Shown here: positions 7,331 through 16,390 of the stretch, one piece after another
Layout of the letters: every line of letters starts with the position of its first letter
Numbering within the stretch: position 1 is the first letter of the stretch
NCBI RefSeq assembly: GCF_008119665.1
Contig: NZ_CP043046.1
Location: 2,914,001-2,978,000 of the forward strand
Reading direction: 5' to 3'
DNA from: Pigmentiphaga aceris
GTDB taxonomy: Bacteria; Pseudomonadota; Gammaproteobacteria; Burkholderiales; Burkholderiaceae_B
DNA: 64,000 nucleotides
Position numbers and translations under genes: made by a program
Notes under the pieces: model-generated
What the model was told of the DNA's origin: nothing
Databases searched by the model: none
The model's input: the letters and a program-made list of their open reading frames with translations, nothing else

Positions 7331-9189
7331 GTTGTCGGTGCCCCTTGCTTGTTTACTAGCCGATCGTAGGCGTCGGGTGCAAACTCCTCGCGGACTCGCC
7401 AGCTTGGTCGGAGTTCCCCACCAAGCCCAGTCGGATCGGGCAACATGCGGCATTCAAGGAAGCTGCCGCCCCGTTCTGGCAATTCGTTCAATACGGCGGC
7501 CAAGCGGCTCCAGTCGTCGAAGAAGTACTCTTGGAGCAAGGGAATGACCTTGTCGCGCATGGTCGAGTCGATCGACGTGCGGCTGTCACCACCGCTGCCC
7601 ATGAAGAACGCGTGGCCGATGCGGTGATCTCTGTCGATCAGATATTCGATACGGTCATTGATCGATTCGAGCACCCGACGCAAGGACACTCCGTCCACGT
7701 CTGCAGGCAGCTGAGACGGATCAGGCGCGACCTCGCGGAACTGGAATCGTCGCCGCAGCGCAGTATCGAGCAGCGCGATCGAACGGTCCGCAGTGTTCAT
7801 CGTACCGATGATGTGGAGATTCGCCGGAACGCCAAATTCCTGCTTGGAGTAGGGCAGGCGCAGTGTGATGGCATTCGGCATGCCTAATCGTTTGTCGGGC
7901 TCGATCAGCGTAATCAGTTCGCCAAATACCTTGGAGATATTCGCACGGTTGATTTCGTCAACGATCAGTACGAATTGGTCTGCCGCCACCGGGTTTTCCG
8001 TATCAGGCACTGTCGTTTGATTCGATGTAAGCAAGCGGGCAAGTGCTGTTTGATAAACGCGCTTGGCGGTCAGCGGATATAGCGTGCGCATCGTGAAGTT
8101 GCCTTCCACGATGGTATCGAGCGGCAGTGGGTCTTCCAGTTTCAATAGCCATTTGACCTTGCGGCGGTGGGCGTAATAGCCCTCCGCCGACGCGTCGAAA
8201 TAGTAGTCTCCAATGACTTCAGCGACCGCTCTGAATGCTGTGTTTCCGTAAGGGACGATAACAATGTCACCGGTCTTCATTTCCGAACGGAAAGCGTGCA
8301 CTTGTGTCCAGTTGCTGGGTGACACGTCGCTGGGCTTGCGGCCTAGCCATTCGGTCTTGATCGCATTCTGGGTGGAGAACTGCGGGGCGCTCCAATCTAC
8401 TGCACCGCCCCAACCCAAGGTGATGTAGTTGCCTTCAATGGCTTTGTCGTAGACATCATCTTCGGAACCAATCGCGCCCTGTCCCATCTTCCAAAAGCGT
8501 TTACCGATCAGCGCTATGCCACAGTCGGCACTATCCGGCCCTTTAGGGTGCAAGCGTGCGTGATCTGCCAAGGCGCTGATCTCGCGAAATAAGCCTGGCC
8601 TGGCTTCCAGGCGAAAGCCCGCACCATTGCCATCCTGATCAGAAGTTTCAGGCCGAAGCCCTTCGACGAAGGTTTCGTAATCATAACTCTGGTGAAACGT
8701 GACAAAACCAATGCGTTTTTCTTGACGAAGGGCTTCATACCTGCGGACGACAGCGGCGCGACCGTCGGGCACCACACCATCGCACAACCGCACAGCTTCC
8801 TCTGCAGTCGTGAACGTTTTTCCGGTGCCTGGCGGTCCGTAGAGAATAAGGTTTGTCGGCGTGTGAGTGGAGACAGCCTGAGCAAGCCGTTCAGGCGACG
8901 TAGATTCGGCAAACCGGCGGTAATACTCAATAGTCCGTCGGTACGTTGCTAGGTTGTCGTAAAGACTTCCTTCCATAGAAAATTTCGCCGGATTTTCTCT
9001 ACCAGCGCGTTCATCATCTCTGGAGTATGCCAACTCTTGATATAAGCGAACCAAGCCACCGTCTAGATAGAGCGCGTCGAGGTCTCCGTAAGTACGATCC
9101 AGGCGTTTTGCGTCTGAAAGAACAGTGGAAACAGTATTGGGACTGTATTTCTCTGTTTGCATCCACGTCTTGAATTCGATCTCGCGCAT
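7327..9189 (-). CDS. mcrB: McrB, AAA+ GTPase of type IV restriction, with inserted EVE/PUA-like domain
   Basis: 620 residues. The N-terminal ~95 residues are helical and begin like a SAM-like or core-binding domain (FKTWMQTEKYSPNTVSTVLS). Walker A is GPPGTGKT at 118-125, Walker B is LIVDEIN at 408-414, and the McrB signature MNTADRS lies at 464-470, with the arginine-finger region LLDTALRRRF after it. Between GFRLEARPGLF (~191-201) and Walker B sits an extra block of about 165 residues (221-385) with NYITLGWGG, GDIVIVPYGN and AVAEVIGDYYF, which looks like a PUA/EVE-type base-reading domain. E. coli McrB reads modified DNA with a separate N-terminal domain, so the insertion is notable. The ATG at 9189 follows GGAGG; an upstream in-frame TTG was discarded. 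Confidence 0.92.
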   Translation of the reverse strand: MREIEFKTWMQTEKYSPNTVSTVLSDAKRLDRTYGDLDALYLDGGLVRLYQELAYSRDDERAGRENPAKFSMEGSLYDNLATYRRTIEYYRRFAESTSPERLAQAVSTHTPTNLILYGPPGTGKTFTTAEEAVRLCDGVVPDGRAAVVRRYEALRQEKRIGFVTFHQSYDYETFVEGLRPETSDQDGNGAGFRLEARPGLFREISALADHARLHPKGPDSADCGIALIGKRFWKMGQGAIGSEDDVYDKAIEGNYITLGWGGAVDWSAPQFSTQNAIKTEWLGRKPSDVSPSNWTQVHAFRSEMKTGDIVIVPYGNTAFRAVAEVIGDYYFDASAEGYYAHRRKVKWLLKLEDPLPLDTIVEGNFTMRTLYPLTAKRVYQTALARLLTSNQTTVPDTENPVAADQFVLIVDEINRANISKVFGELITLIEPDKRLGMPNAITLRLPYSKQEFGVPANLHIIGTMNTADRSIALLDTALRRRFQFREVAPDPSQLPADVDGVSLRRVLESINDRIEYLIDRDHRIGHAFFMGSGGDSRTSIDSTMRDKVIPLLQEYFFDDWSRLAAVLNELPERGGSFLECRMLPDPTGLGGELRPSWRVREEFAPDAYDRLVNKQGAPTT

Positions 9190-9424
9190 TTTCTTTTCGC
9201 CTCCGGCTGTGTGAGGCAAATCATACCAATTTGTAACTGCGTAGAGTCGAAGATTGCTTAGGTATCCACCCTAGGCCTATCGTCAATTCATTTGGTCTTT
9301 GTCATTAGGGCTTGTCCACGAGGTCTAGATCAGAGCGGATCAAACATAAGCCCTCGCATTCGCGCATGCACGGGCATCGGTGTCTGCACAGTTGCAGTAT
9401 TGCAGACTTGGTTGACAGGCTGAG

Positions 9425-10951
9425 TCAGCTTCCGCTCGACTGCCAACCACCCCCCAGCGCCCGATACAAGTCCACATGTACCGTCAACAGCGCAGCCTGC
9501 AACTGCACCAGCGTCTGCTCCGCCGTATAACTGCTGCGCTGCGCATCCAGTTGATCCAGATACGACGCGTACCCATTGCGATACCGATTCTGCGCGATCC
9601 GCAAGGCTTCACGAGCCGCATCGCGGCGCGCCTGTGCCTCGGTAATCTGTTCGCGCAGCAGGTCTATTCCTGACAAGGCGTTTTCTACTTCGGCGAATGC
9701 AGTGAGCACCACTTGGTCGTAAGCGATCACGGTCTGATCGCGCAAGGCGGCGGTCACGTCGGCTTGCGCGCGCAGGCGGTCGCCTTGGAAGACGGGCGCC
9801 AGCACGCTGCCGCCCAGGCTCCACAGTACGGTGGGGGCGTCAATCAGTTTGCCCAGCGTCAAGCCTTGCAAGGTCAGAGATGTGCTTAGTTGGACTGAGG
9901 GCAGCAATTGGTCGCGTGCGGCGGCGTAAGTGGCGTCGGTCGAGACAATGCGCTGTTCGGCCTGGGCGATGTCCGGACGGCGGCGCAGCAGTTCAGAGGG
10001 TAGGGCACTTACCAATGGGGGCGGGGTCAGGCCGTCCAGTCCCTGGCCGCGTGCGATCGGCCCGGGGTTGGCTCCGACCAGCAGCGACAGGGCGTTTTCC
10101 TGTTGGGCGATGGTGCGTTCCAACTGGGGCACTGCGCCCGCAGCGGCGCGGTATTCGGATTCGGATTGCAGCCATTCCAGGCGCGAGTTGTAGCCGGTGT
10201 CGTACAGGTGTTTGGCGCGGTTCAGGGATTCGGTGCGGGATGCCAGCGTGGCCTTGGCCACCGCCAGTTGTGCATCCAGACCGCGCAGGTTCAGGTAGCC
10301 GGATGCGACGTTGGATGCGACTGACAGTGCGGCCGCGTCGGTGGCGTAGCGCTGGCCTTGCAGGTCGGCGATGGCGGCGGCTTCGAGTTTGTCCAGGCGG
10401 CCCGAGATGTCGACTTCGTAGCTGGCCTGGGCACCGATCTGGAAGAGGGTGGTTTCAGCAATTCTTCCCGTAGAGCCACGTGCGCGCGAACGTACCGGCC
10501 CGGCGCTGGCGTTGAAGGATGGCGCGTGGGCAGCCTGAGCTACCCGCAAGCGGGCCTCGTATTCTGCGATGCGGGATGCAGCGGTGCGCAGGTCGGTGTT
10601 GTTGTCCAACGCCTGGCGAACCAGCGCGTTCAGGGCCGGATCGTTGAAGGATTGCCACCACGCTTGTTCAACTGGGGAAACCGGGCCGATATGGGTACGC
10701 CAGTCGGCGGGTACCGCCACGGTGGTGGGCGGTGCGGGTTTGGGGTCTACCGCGCAGCCAGCAAGCAAGGCCGCCGACAGACCGGCCGACAGCAGCATGG
10801 CCTGGATGCGCCGTGCGCAGCCTTTGCCAGTCGACATTCGCCGTGGTGCATCAGTGTCAGCGCATTCGTGCAGCGTGTGTGCATCATCGCGCCGATATGC
10901 AGACGCGCGCGCACCAATGCGGCAAGCCGTCTCATCGTTACGACGTGCCAT
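9425..10951 (-). CDS. Outer-membrane efflux lipoprotein, NodT/OprM family
   Basis: 508 residues from the ATG that overlaps the stop of the upstream adaptor gene (TGATG). The lipobox LLAGC is followed by a TolC-like body with the two repeats of the outer-membrane factor family (ADWRTHIG start, LDNNTDLRTAASRI, later ELLRRRPDIAQAEQ, FQGDRLRAQ). It forms the trimeric channel through which the EmrAB-type pump expels drugs. The first 38 residues before an internal Met (ATG at 10837) are Arg-rich and not needed for a signal peptide; from that Met the protein has an ordinary lipoprotein signal, so 10837 may be the functional start. Last gene of a three-gene operon. Confidence 0.9.
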   Translation of the reverse strand: MARRNDETACRIGARASAYRRDDAHTLHECADTDAPRRMSTGKGCARRIQAMLLSAGLSAALLAGCAVDPKPAPPTTVAVPADWRTHIGPVSPVEQAWWQSFNDPALNALVRQALDNNTDLRTAASRIAEYEARLRVAQAAHAPSFNASAGPVRSRARGSTGRIAETTLFQIGAQASYEVDISGRLDKLEAAAIADLQGQRYATDAAALSVASNVASGYLNLRGLDAQLAVAKATLASRTESLNRAKHLYDTGYNSRLEWLQSESEYRAAAGAVPQLERTIAQQENALSLLVGANPGPIARGQGLDGLTPPPLVSALPSELLRRRPDIAQAEQRIVSTDATYAAARDQLLPSVQLSTSLTLQGLTLGKLIDAPTVLWSLGGSVLAPVFQGDRLRAQADVTAALRDQTVIAYDQVVLTAFAEVENALSGIDLLREQITEAQARRDAAREALRIAQNRYRNGYASYLDQLDAQRSSYTAEQTLVQLQAALLTVHVDLYRALGGGWQSSGS

Positions 10952-12123
10952 CACTGACCACCCTTGGCACCCGCCGGCGTCACGCTGGTATCGATGCTGA
11001 CCACGACCGACATGCCCGGGCGCAGCCGCTCGGCCAGCGGCTGATCGGCGTCGATGCTGATCCGCACGGGAATACGCTGCGCGATTTTCACGAAGTTGCC
11101 GGTGGCGTTGTCGGGTGCGATCACGCTGAATTCTGACCCCGCTGCGGGCGAGATGCGTTCCACCGCGCCACGAAGCTTGGCGTGTTCCAGTGCATCGACC
11201 GTGAAGCTTGCCGGTTGACCAGGCTGGATGTTCGCCATCTGCGTTTCTTTCATGTTGGCCACGATCCATTTCTGCGTGGGCACCAGCGCTGTCAGCTGGG
11301 TGCCTGCGTTCACATACGCGCCCAGGCGCACACCCACCAAGCCCAGCTGACCATCGACCGGCGCGCGGATCTCGGTGTTGGCCAGGTCGATACGAGCCAG
11401 TTCCAGTGCTGCTTCGGCGTTGGCAACAGCGGCTTCCAGCGCTTCCCGGTTGACCGTCACGCTGCGCAGGTTTTCTTCGGCAACTTCAACCGCCGCGCGG
11501 GTTTGCAAGGAACCTGCCACGGCCGTGGCTTGCGCGGCGCGTGCCTGGTCTCGTTCGCGGATCGACAAGGAACCGTCTGCCACCAGTGCATCGATACGCT
11601 TCAAGTCGGCAGCAGCTTTTTCGGCTTGCGCGCGGGCGTTGGCGATACCTGCGCGTGCCTGGTTGATGGACGCCTGTGCGCTGCGGCTTTGTTGTGCGGA
11701 ATTGCTCAAGGAGGCCTTCTGCGCGGCGACCTGTGCTTCGGCCTGCGCCACTTTTTGTTTGAAGATGCGGTCGTCGATCTTCACCAGCAGGTCACCTTGT
11801 TTGACCCACTGGAAGTCTTGCACCGTCACCTGCGTGATGTATCCGCTCAGCTGCGGGCTGATCAACGTGACCTGGCCACGCACCTGGGCGTTTTCAGTGC
11901 TTTGCAGCGGGGTGACAAAGGGTGGCAGACGCCATGCATACAGCACGACCAGAATGCCTGCCAGGGCGATCAGCGCAAAGACGATGATGGCAAAGATGCT
12001 GCGCGGCGGCACTGCGGGGGCGGGGGCAGGTGCCGGGGCAGGCGTCGCTGCTGCGGGCGTTTGCGCAGGTACCGATGTCGGCGCAGGGGTCGGACGGGCA
12101 CTGCTGTCGGGGGGGCGGCTCAT
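10951..12123 (-). CDS. emrA: HlyD/EmrA-type periplasmic adaptor of multidrug efflux pump
   Basis: 390 residues. A Pro/Ala-rich cytosolic N-terminus (about 1-42) precedes one membrane helix (FAIIVFALIALAGILVVLYA). A barrel-sandwich/lipoyl half (VRGQVTLISPQLSGYITQV), a long coiled-coil hairpin rich in Ala/Gln, and the second half (VDGQLGLVGVRLGAYVN) follow, as in EmrA. It bridges the inner-membrane MFS pump and the outer-membrane channel. It starts four bases after the pump stop codon and overlaps the channel gene. The very long Pro-Ala run at the N-terminus is the only oddity. Confidence 0.9.
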   Translation of the reverse strand: MSRPPDSSARPTPAPTSVPAQTPAAATPAPAPAPAPAVPPRSIFAIIVFALIALAGILVVLYAWRLPPFVTPLQSTENAQVRGQVTLISPQLSGYITQVTVQDFQWVKQGDLLVKIDDRIFKQKVAQAEAQVAAQKASLSNSAQQSRSAQASINQARAGIANARAQAEKAAADLKRIDALVADGSLSIRERDQARAAQATAVAGSLQTRAAVEVAEENLRSVTVNREALEAAVANAEAALELARIDLANTEIRAPVDGQLGLVGVRLGAYVNAGTQLTALVPTQKWIVANMKETQMANIQPGQPASFTVDALEHAKLRGAVERISPAAGSEFSVIAPDNATGNFVKIAQRIPVRISIDADQPLAERLRPGMSVVVSIDTSVTPAGAKGGQ

Positions 12124-12127
12124 GGGC

Positions 12128-13903
12128 TTATACGGTATCGGAAAGCGGCGTCGTGTCGATGCGCGAATTTGCCGTCGGGGAAGTGGATGAGGTAGGTGAC
12201 ACGGATGTATTGGCCGTGGCCGTGGTCGATGTGTTGGGCGTGTTGGGTGTATTCGGCATAACCGGCGTCACGGTCGCAGCAGGGGCGGGCGCGGCCGGTG
12301 CCGACGCACGCAGCTTGGTGCGCAAGGCGTGTCCAACGACGAAGAGCAAGGTCAATGCCGCGACAGCGGCAACCAGCATGAAAACTTCGTTGTAGGCCAG
12401 CACGTTGGCCTCGCGTGTGATTGCGGTGGACAAAGACGCGCTGCCACGTGCATTGCGCAACGCGGGGTCGGTCATGACGCGACCAAAAGCACCTGCGCCT
12501 GCCTGGATACGCGCGACAACATCCGGGTCCAGCAGCGTCATCTGCTCGGTCAGCACGTTGGAATGGAATTTTTCGCGCACGATCTGAAAGGTGCCCACCG
12601 CAGCCGAGCCAATCAGCCCGCCCAGGTTCTGGCTGATCCCGAACAGCACCACGAAGCCCACCAGGTTTTTGGGCTGGCTGATGATGCTGCCCAGGTTGGC
12701 GATCATGGCCGGTGCCAGGAACATGCCGCCGCCGAATGCCAGCAGGAACTGGCTGAGCAACATGTCGGCAGGGCGTTTCAGGTTGGTAGAGTCGGCGTCC
12801 ATCAAGGCACCGGCGATCATGCAGACCAGGGCCAGCGCAATGATGGCGTCCACCCGTTGCGGGGTGACGATCAGCGCGCACACCACCGTGCCGGCCAGGG
12901 TGCCCAGCAACACGTAGACAAACACGATGCGCAGCTGATCGCTGCCCATGCCCAGGGTCTGCATGAAGGCGACCACGCCAATGCCTTGTTCGGACAGAAC
13001 AATGCGCACCAGCATCATCACCAGGAAGAAGCGCAGCATGGCGGCGCTGCTTAGCCAGCGGGTGTTCAGCAGCGGGTTTTTGCGATAGTGCTCGATGATG
13101 AACGCAGTGGTCAGCAACACGATGCCGCCCACAATCGCCATGCCTACCCAGGGCGCTTCCAGCCACCACACGGTGCGGCCCAGGCCGATCGCGGCCACCA
13201 GCAAGGCCATGCCCGGCGCAAACAGCGCAAAGGTCAGGAAATCCAGCTTCTCGAAGGTGTTGAAACGATCGCCGGGCGGCAGTTTCAGCCACAACACGCA
13301 GCCCATGGCGGTCAGCGCCAAGCCGAATTCGAACATGTACAGCCCGCGCCATTCCGCCACTTCCAGCAACGTGGTGGGCATGATGTAGGCAAGTGGCGTA
13401 GCAATCTGTGTGATGCCCAGCGCCAACACCAGCCCCTTCATGCGGTGCTTGGCGGGGAAGGCCTGCAAGATGTAGTACAGCCCCAGCGAGCTGAGCGCTG
13501 CGCCGCTCATGCCGTGAGCGGCCCGCACGGCAATCGCCGAATTCAGGTCATTGACGAACAAGTGGGCAAACGCGATCAGCGCGTACAGGCCCAGGAAAAT
13601 CTCGGTGAACAGCCGCATGCCGAACTGCTGGCGAAACTTCACCAGCAGCAGGTTCATGGACACATTGGTCATCACATACACGACCGGCAGCCAAGCCGCT
13701 TCGGCCGCGTAGACGCCCAGCGCCCCCTGCAGGTTCAGCAGGTTGGCGCTGACCAGCGCATTGCCCAGCCCGCCAGTCAGCGACACCAGAATGCCGATCA
13801 GCAGGTAGGCGACACGCAGCGGCGGTGAGTGCAGGGGCGTCGATGGCGAGCCCGGCATCATCGGCCGCTCGTGGGGCAGCCATTCTCGTGGGGGCGTTGT
13901 CAT
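12128..13903 (-). CDS. emrB: MFS multidrug transporter, DHA2 (EmrB) family
   Basis: About 591 residues from the ATG at 13903, with 14 predicted membrane helices starting at LRVAYLLIGILVSL. Large hydrophobic segments, the loop around RAAHGMSGAALSSLGLYY and the length fit the proton-driven EmrB drug-antiporter family. The C-terminal ~55 residues are low-complexity Ala/Pro/Thr/Asn, including the tandem PNTPNTPNT. It is the first gene of the emrB-emrA-channel operon. Start choice is uncertain: no strong ribosome site is visible at 13903, and the frame stays open to a TTG at 13999. No regulator gene adjoins the operon. Confidence 0.85.
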   Translation of the reverse strand: MTTPPREWLPHERPMMPGSPSTPLHSPPLRVAYLLIGILVSLTGGLGNALVSANLLNLQGALGVYAAEAAWLPVVYVMTNVSMNLLLVKFRQQFGMRLFTEIFLGLYALIAFAHLFVNDLNSAIAVRAAHGMSGAALSSLGLYYILQAFPAKHRMKGLVLALGITQIATPLAYIMPTTLLEVAEWRGLYMFEFGLALTAMGCVLWLKLPPGDRFNTFEKLDFLTFALFAPGMALLVAAIGLGRTVWWLEAPWVGMAIVGGIVLLTTAFIIEHYRKNPLLNTRWLSSAAMLRFFLVMMLVRIVLSEQGIGVVAFMQTLGMGSDQLRIVFVYVLLGTLAGTVVCALIVTPQRVDAIIALALVCMIAGALMDADSTNLKRPADMLLSQFLLAFGGGMFLAPAMIANLGSIISQPKNLVGFVVLFGISQNLGGLIGSAAVGTFQIVREKFHSNVLTEQMTLLDPDVVARIQAGAGAFGRVMTDPALRNARGSASLSTAITREANVLAYNEVFMLVAAVAALTLLFVVGHALRTKLRASAPAAPAPAATVTPVMPNTPNTPNTSTTATANTSVSPTSSTSPTANSRIDTTPLSDTV

Positions 13904-14206
13904 GGCAGGTTTGGCCGCACGGCGATGCGCCGTGCGTGGTCCGAAAGTCTTGCGGGAAGCGCGATCGTCGTATGAAGTGAAACGTGAACAGACGCGCAAC
14001 CGAGCATCTTAAAACGAAGTACCTGAACCTTATCTGTCAGATCTCGACCGCAGGGCCTGGTAAAGCTGTAAGTGTTTTTGCAAGCCCGTGACCCTGCTAG
14101 GTCGGTGTTCTGGGCATATGGGGAATGTGTGGTTGAGCACCTTCAGATCATCGCGCCTGAACTGATAGCCGCTGTGCTCAACCCGCTCCAGCCCCTTTTG
14201 ACCAGG
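13904..14206. other. Intergenic region upstream of the efflux operon
   Basis: These 303 bases lie between the 3' end of the DUF2000 gene and the 5' end of the efflux operon, both on the minus strand. They should carry the efflux promoter. I see no convincing gene, terminator hairpin or palindrome. Confidence 0.35.
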
Positions 14207-14614
14207 TCAGCGGTGCAAGGACAAGCCCTTTACCGCCTTGTCGACCGCCTTCTTCGGTCCACGCAATGCCAGCCCGACCAGGTTCAGATTCGCAGGATCT
14301 TCGGCCAGAAAGACTTCCCGATTGGCCTCATCGTGCCCGGTGGCGAACATCGCAAACACATAGGGCTGCATGGTCAGTTCACGCTCGCGACCGACGCGGT
14401 GCGCAGCCTGCAGGCCGGGCAGATCGGCCTCGAACACCAGCATGGGCTGACCAAGCATGCTGCCGTAGCGGTGGCCGCTGGCATCTACGTAGGGTTCGCC
14501 CAGCGCGTCGGGCGCGGCGGCGGCGATGCCGGTGGCCAGGAAGGCAACCACGTTCAAACGCTGCCACGTGGGCAGATCGTTGCGGACGATCAGGGCTACT
14601 TTGGTATCGAACAC
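14207..14614 (-). CDS. DUF2000 family protein
   Basis: 135 residues from a GTG start. The sequence (KVALIVRNDLPTWQRLNV, then AFLATGIA, PMLVFEADLPGL and VGLALRGPKKAVDKAVKGL) matches the small cytosolic DUF2000 family, which adopts a Bit1/peptidyl-tRNA-hydrolase-II-like fold but has no established activity. It follows the AraC-type regulator by 51 bases in the same direction, a pairing consistent with co-transcription. The start is GTG; an ATG one frame away just upstream is out of frame. Confidence 0.85.
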   Translation of the reverse strand: MFDTKVALIVRNDLPTWQRLNVVAFLATGIAAAAPDALGEPYVDASGHRYGSMLGQPMLVFEADLPGLQAAHRVGRERELTMQPYVFAMFATGHDEANREVFLAEDPANLNLVGLALRGPKKAVDKAVKGLSLHR

Positions 14615-14665
14615 GAAAACATTCCAATCAAGGTCAGGGCAGCCATGATCGGAGCGTGCGTGTTT

Positions 14666-15520
14666 TCAATCTAGAACGTTTGTGCAGTGGCGTCGGTAGG
14701 CGGCGGGCGTGATGCGGTACGCGCGCTGGAACCAGCGGCCCATGTGGCTTTGGTCGGCAAAACCGACCTCCAGGGCCACTTGCGCCGGGTCTTGGCCGCC
14801 CGCAAGCAGGGCGCGCGCTTTGCGCAGTCGCAGCCTGACCAGGTAGGCGTGGGGTGACAGGCCAAAGCTTCGGCTGAACTGCCGGCTGAGCCGAAACCGG
14901 TCGATGCCGGAATGGCTGGCCAGCTCGTCCAGACCAATGTCGCGGCCCATCTGGGCGTGCAGAAATTCCTGTGCGCGCCCCAGCTGGGCCGCCGAATCAT
15001 TGCTGTCCAAGGGAGCCCGGGTATGCAGATGCGTCGACATCAGCCCCATCATCCGGTCCAGACTCTGATCTCTTGCCAAACGGCCTTCGCTTTGATGTAT
15101 CGCCAGAAAAGCTTGTTGAATGGCCTTGCTCAACAAGGCATCGTCGGTCAGCGTATTGCGAAAGGCCGGCAAAATGGCTGACGCATCCCACTGACCCAGC
15201 CGTTGCATCATGCTGGCCACCCATGCTTGCGGCAGGTACAGCATGCCGTAAGTGAAACCGACGTCTTCCGGTGCATGTCCATCATGGACCGCGCCCGGTT
15301 CGATCAGCATGGCGCGCCCCGGCGTGCTGGTGTGAACGGAACGATGGCAGCGAAAGCGCTGGACGCCCTGGTGGGTGATGCCGACCAGCACTTCGTCATG
15401 GTCGTGCGGGTCGTAGGCGTGACCACGGAAGTGCGCGTGTACGCTTTCAATGCCGGTGTCCGGGTCGCGGCGGATCTGGACCCAGTCTTCGTTTGCCGTG
15501 CGCCGCTTGCCGGTGCTCAT
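14666..15520 (-). CDS. AraC-family transcriptional regulator
   Basis: 284 residues. The N-terminal half looks like a cupin-type sensor domain (HAHFRGHAYDPHDHDEVLVGITHQG, EPGAVHDGHAPED). The C-terminal 100 residues contain both AraC helix-turn-helix motifs (LDELASHSGIDRFRLSRQF and PAQVALEVGFADQSHMGRWF). It probably activates a nearby unit in response to a small molecule. It lies 53 bases after the SDR gene in the same direction, so it may be read through from the ABC transporter operon. The ATG at 15520 was chosen because the frame upstream overlaps the SDR and lacks domain similarity. Confidence 0.9.
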   Translation of the reverse strand: MSTGKRRTANEDWVQIRRDPDTGIESVHAHFRGHAYDPHDHDEVLVGITHQGVQRFRCHRSVHTSTPGRAMLIEPGAVHDGHAPEDVGFTYGMLYLPQAWVASMMQRLGQWDASAILPAFRNTLTDDALLSKAIQQAFLAIHQSEGRLARDQSLDRMMGLMSTHLHTRAPLDSNDSAAQLGRAQEFLHAQMGRDIGLDELASHSGIDRFRLSRQFSRSFGLSPHAYLVRLRLRKARALLAGGQDPAQVALEVGFADQSHMGRWFQRAYRITPAAYRRHCTNVLD

Positions 15521-15573
15521 GTTGCGTGCGTCCCTGTGCGTGAAATGCGCGGGCGACGCGGCGGGTTCTTGGT

Positions 15574-16359
15574 TCAGAACACGCCCGGATACCCGCCGCC
15601 GTCGATCAAGATGTTCTGGCCGGTCACAAAACCCGACTGCGCCGAACTCAGGTAAGCGCAAAGGTCGGCAAATTCTTCTGGCGTGCCGAAGCGTTTGGCG
15701 GAATTGGTGGACGCGCGGTCGCGCCACACTTCCTCGATGGTTTGCTCGCGCGCCTTTGCCAGTGCATGGCCGTGTTCTACCTGGGTCTCAGTCGCGAAGA
15801 TGCCCGGCAACACGGCGTTTGCCGTGACATTGTAGGGCGCGGCTTCGCGTGCGATGCCTGCCATGAATCCGGCCAGACCCAGGCGTGGGCTGGTGGACAG
15901 CGCCAATGACAGAGGCGGTTCTTTCACGAAGCGTGAGGTCACGGCGATGATGCGGCCGAAACGGCGTTCGATCATGCCGTCCAGCACGCCTGTGATTAGC
16001 TCGACGGGCCCAAGCAGCATGGCGTCAGTCGCAGCCAGCCAGTCGGCACGGGTCCATTTGCGGAAGTCGTGGCCCCAGGTGGTGGGCCAACCGCCGTTAT
16101 GCACCAGGATGTCCGGATTGGGCGCGGCCGCCAGCAAGGTGGCGCGGCCGTCTGGGGTGGACAGGTCGGTGACCACGGTGCGCACTTCTACGCCGTGGGC
16201 CGCCCGGATTGCCTGGGCCGCGTCTTCCAGCGGACCGGCGCTGCGGGCGGCCAGCACCAGGTTCACGCCTTCGGCGGCAAGTCGGGTGGCAATGGCTCGA
16301 CCCAGTCCACGGCTGGCACCGCAGACGATGGCAAGCCGGTTTTGAATACCAAGATCCAT
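15574..16359 (-). CDS. Atypical short-chain dehydrogenase/reductase
   Basis: 261 residues. The Rossmann motif CGASRGLG (residues 13-20) and the HNGG stretch (NNAG equivalent) are present. The Ser of the catalytic triad is kept in AVTSR, but the Tyr-x-x-x-Lys that should follow 13 residues later reads Ser-Thr-Ser-Pro-Arg (LALSTSPRLGLAG). Known SDR subfamilies with a degenerate YxxxK exist; oxidoreductase activity should not be assumed. It starts 31 bases after the last ABC ATPase gene on the same strand, so it is probably the fifth gene of that operon. Confidence 0.87.
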   Translation of the reverse strand: MDLGIQNRLAIVCGASRGLGRAIATRLAAEGVNLVLAARSAGPLEDAAQAIRAAHGVEVRTVVTDLSTPDGRATLLAAAPNPDILVHNGGWPTTWGHDFRKWTRADWLAATDAMLLGPVELITGVLDGMIERRFGRIIAVTSRFVKEPPLSLALSTSPRLGLAGFMAGIAREAAPYNVTANAVLPGIFATETQVEHGHALAKAREQTIEEVWRDRASTNSAKRFGTPEEFADLCAYLSSAQSGFVTGQNILIDGGGYPGVF

Positions 16360-16390
16360 GAGTGAGTCTCTGGGGGGATGGTTGTCTTGA

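Noticed and set aside
9307..9354. AGGGCTT/AAGCCCT inverted repeat as a terminator of the efflux operon
   Set aside because: Arms of 7 bp with a 34-base loop and no T-run are too weak to support the call.
10952..11269. Longer N-terminus for the outer-membrane efflux lipoprotein
   Set aside because: It would overlap the adaptor gene by over 300 bases; the TGATG junction gives a normal operon start.
12120..13352. 410-codon alternative minus frame within the emrB gene
   Set aside because: Frame-shifted shadow of the membrane transporter; its translation is Arg/His-rich without membrane helices.
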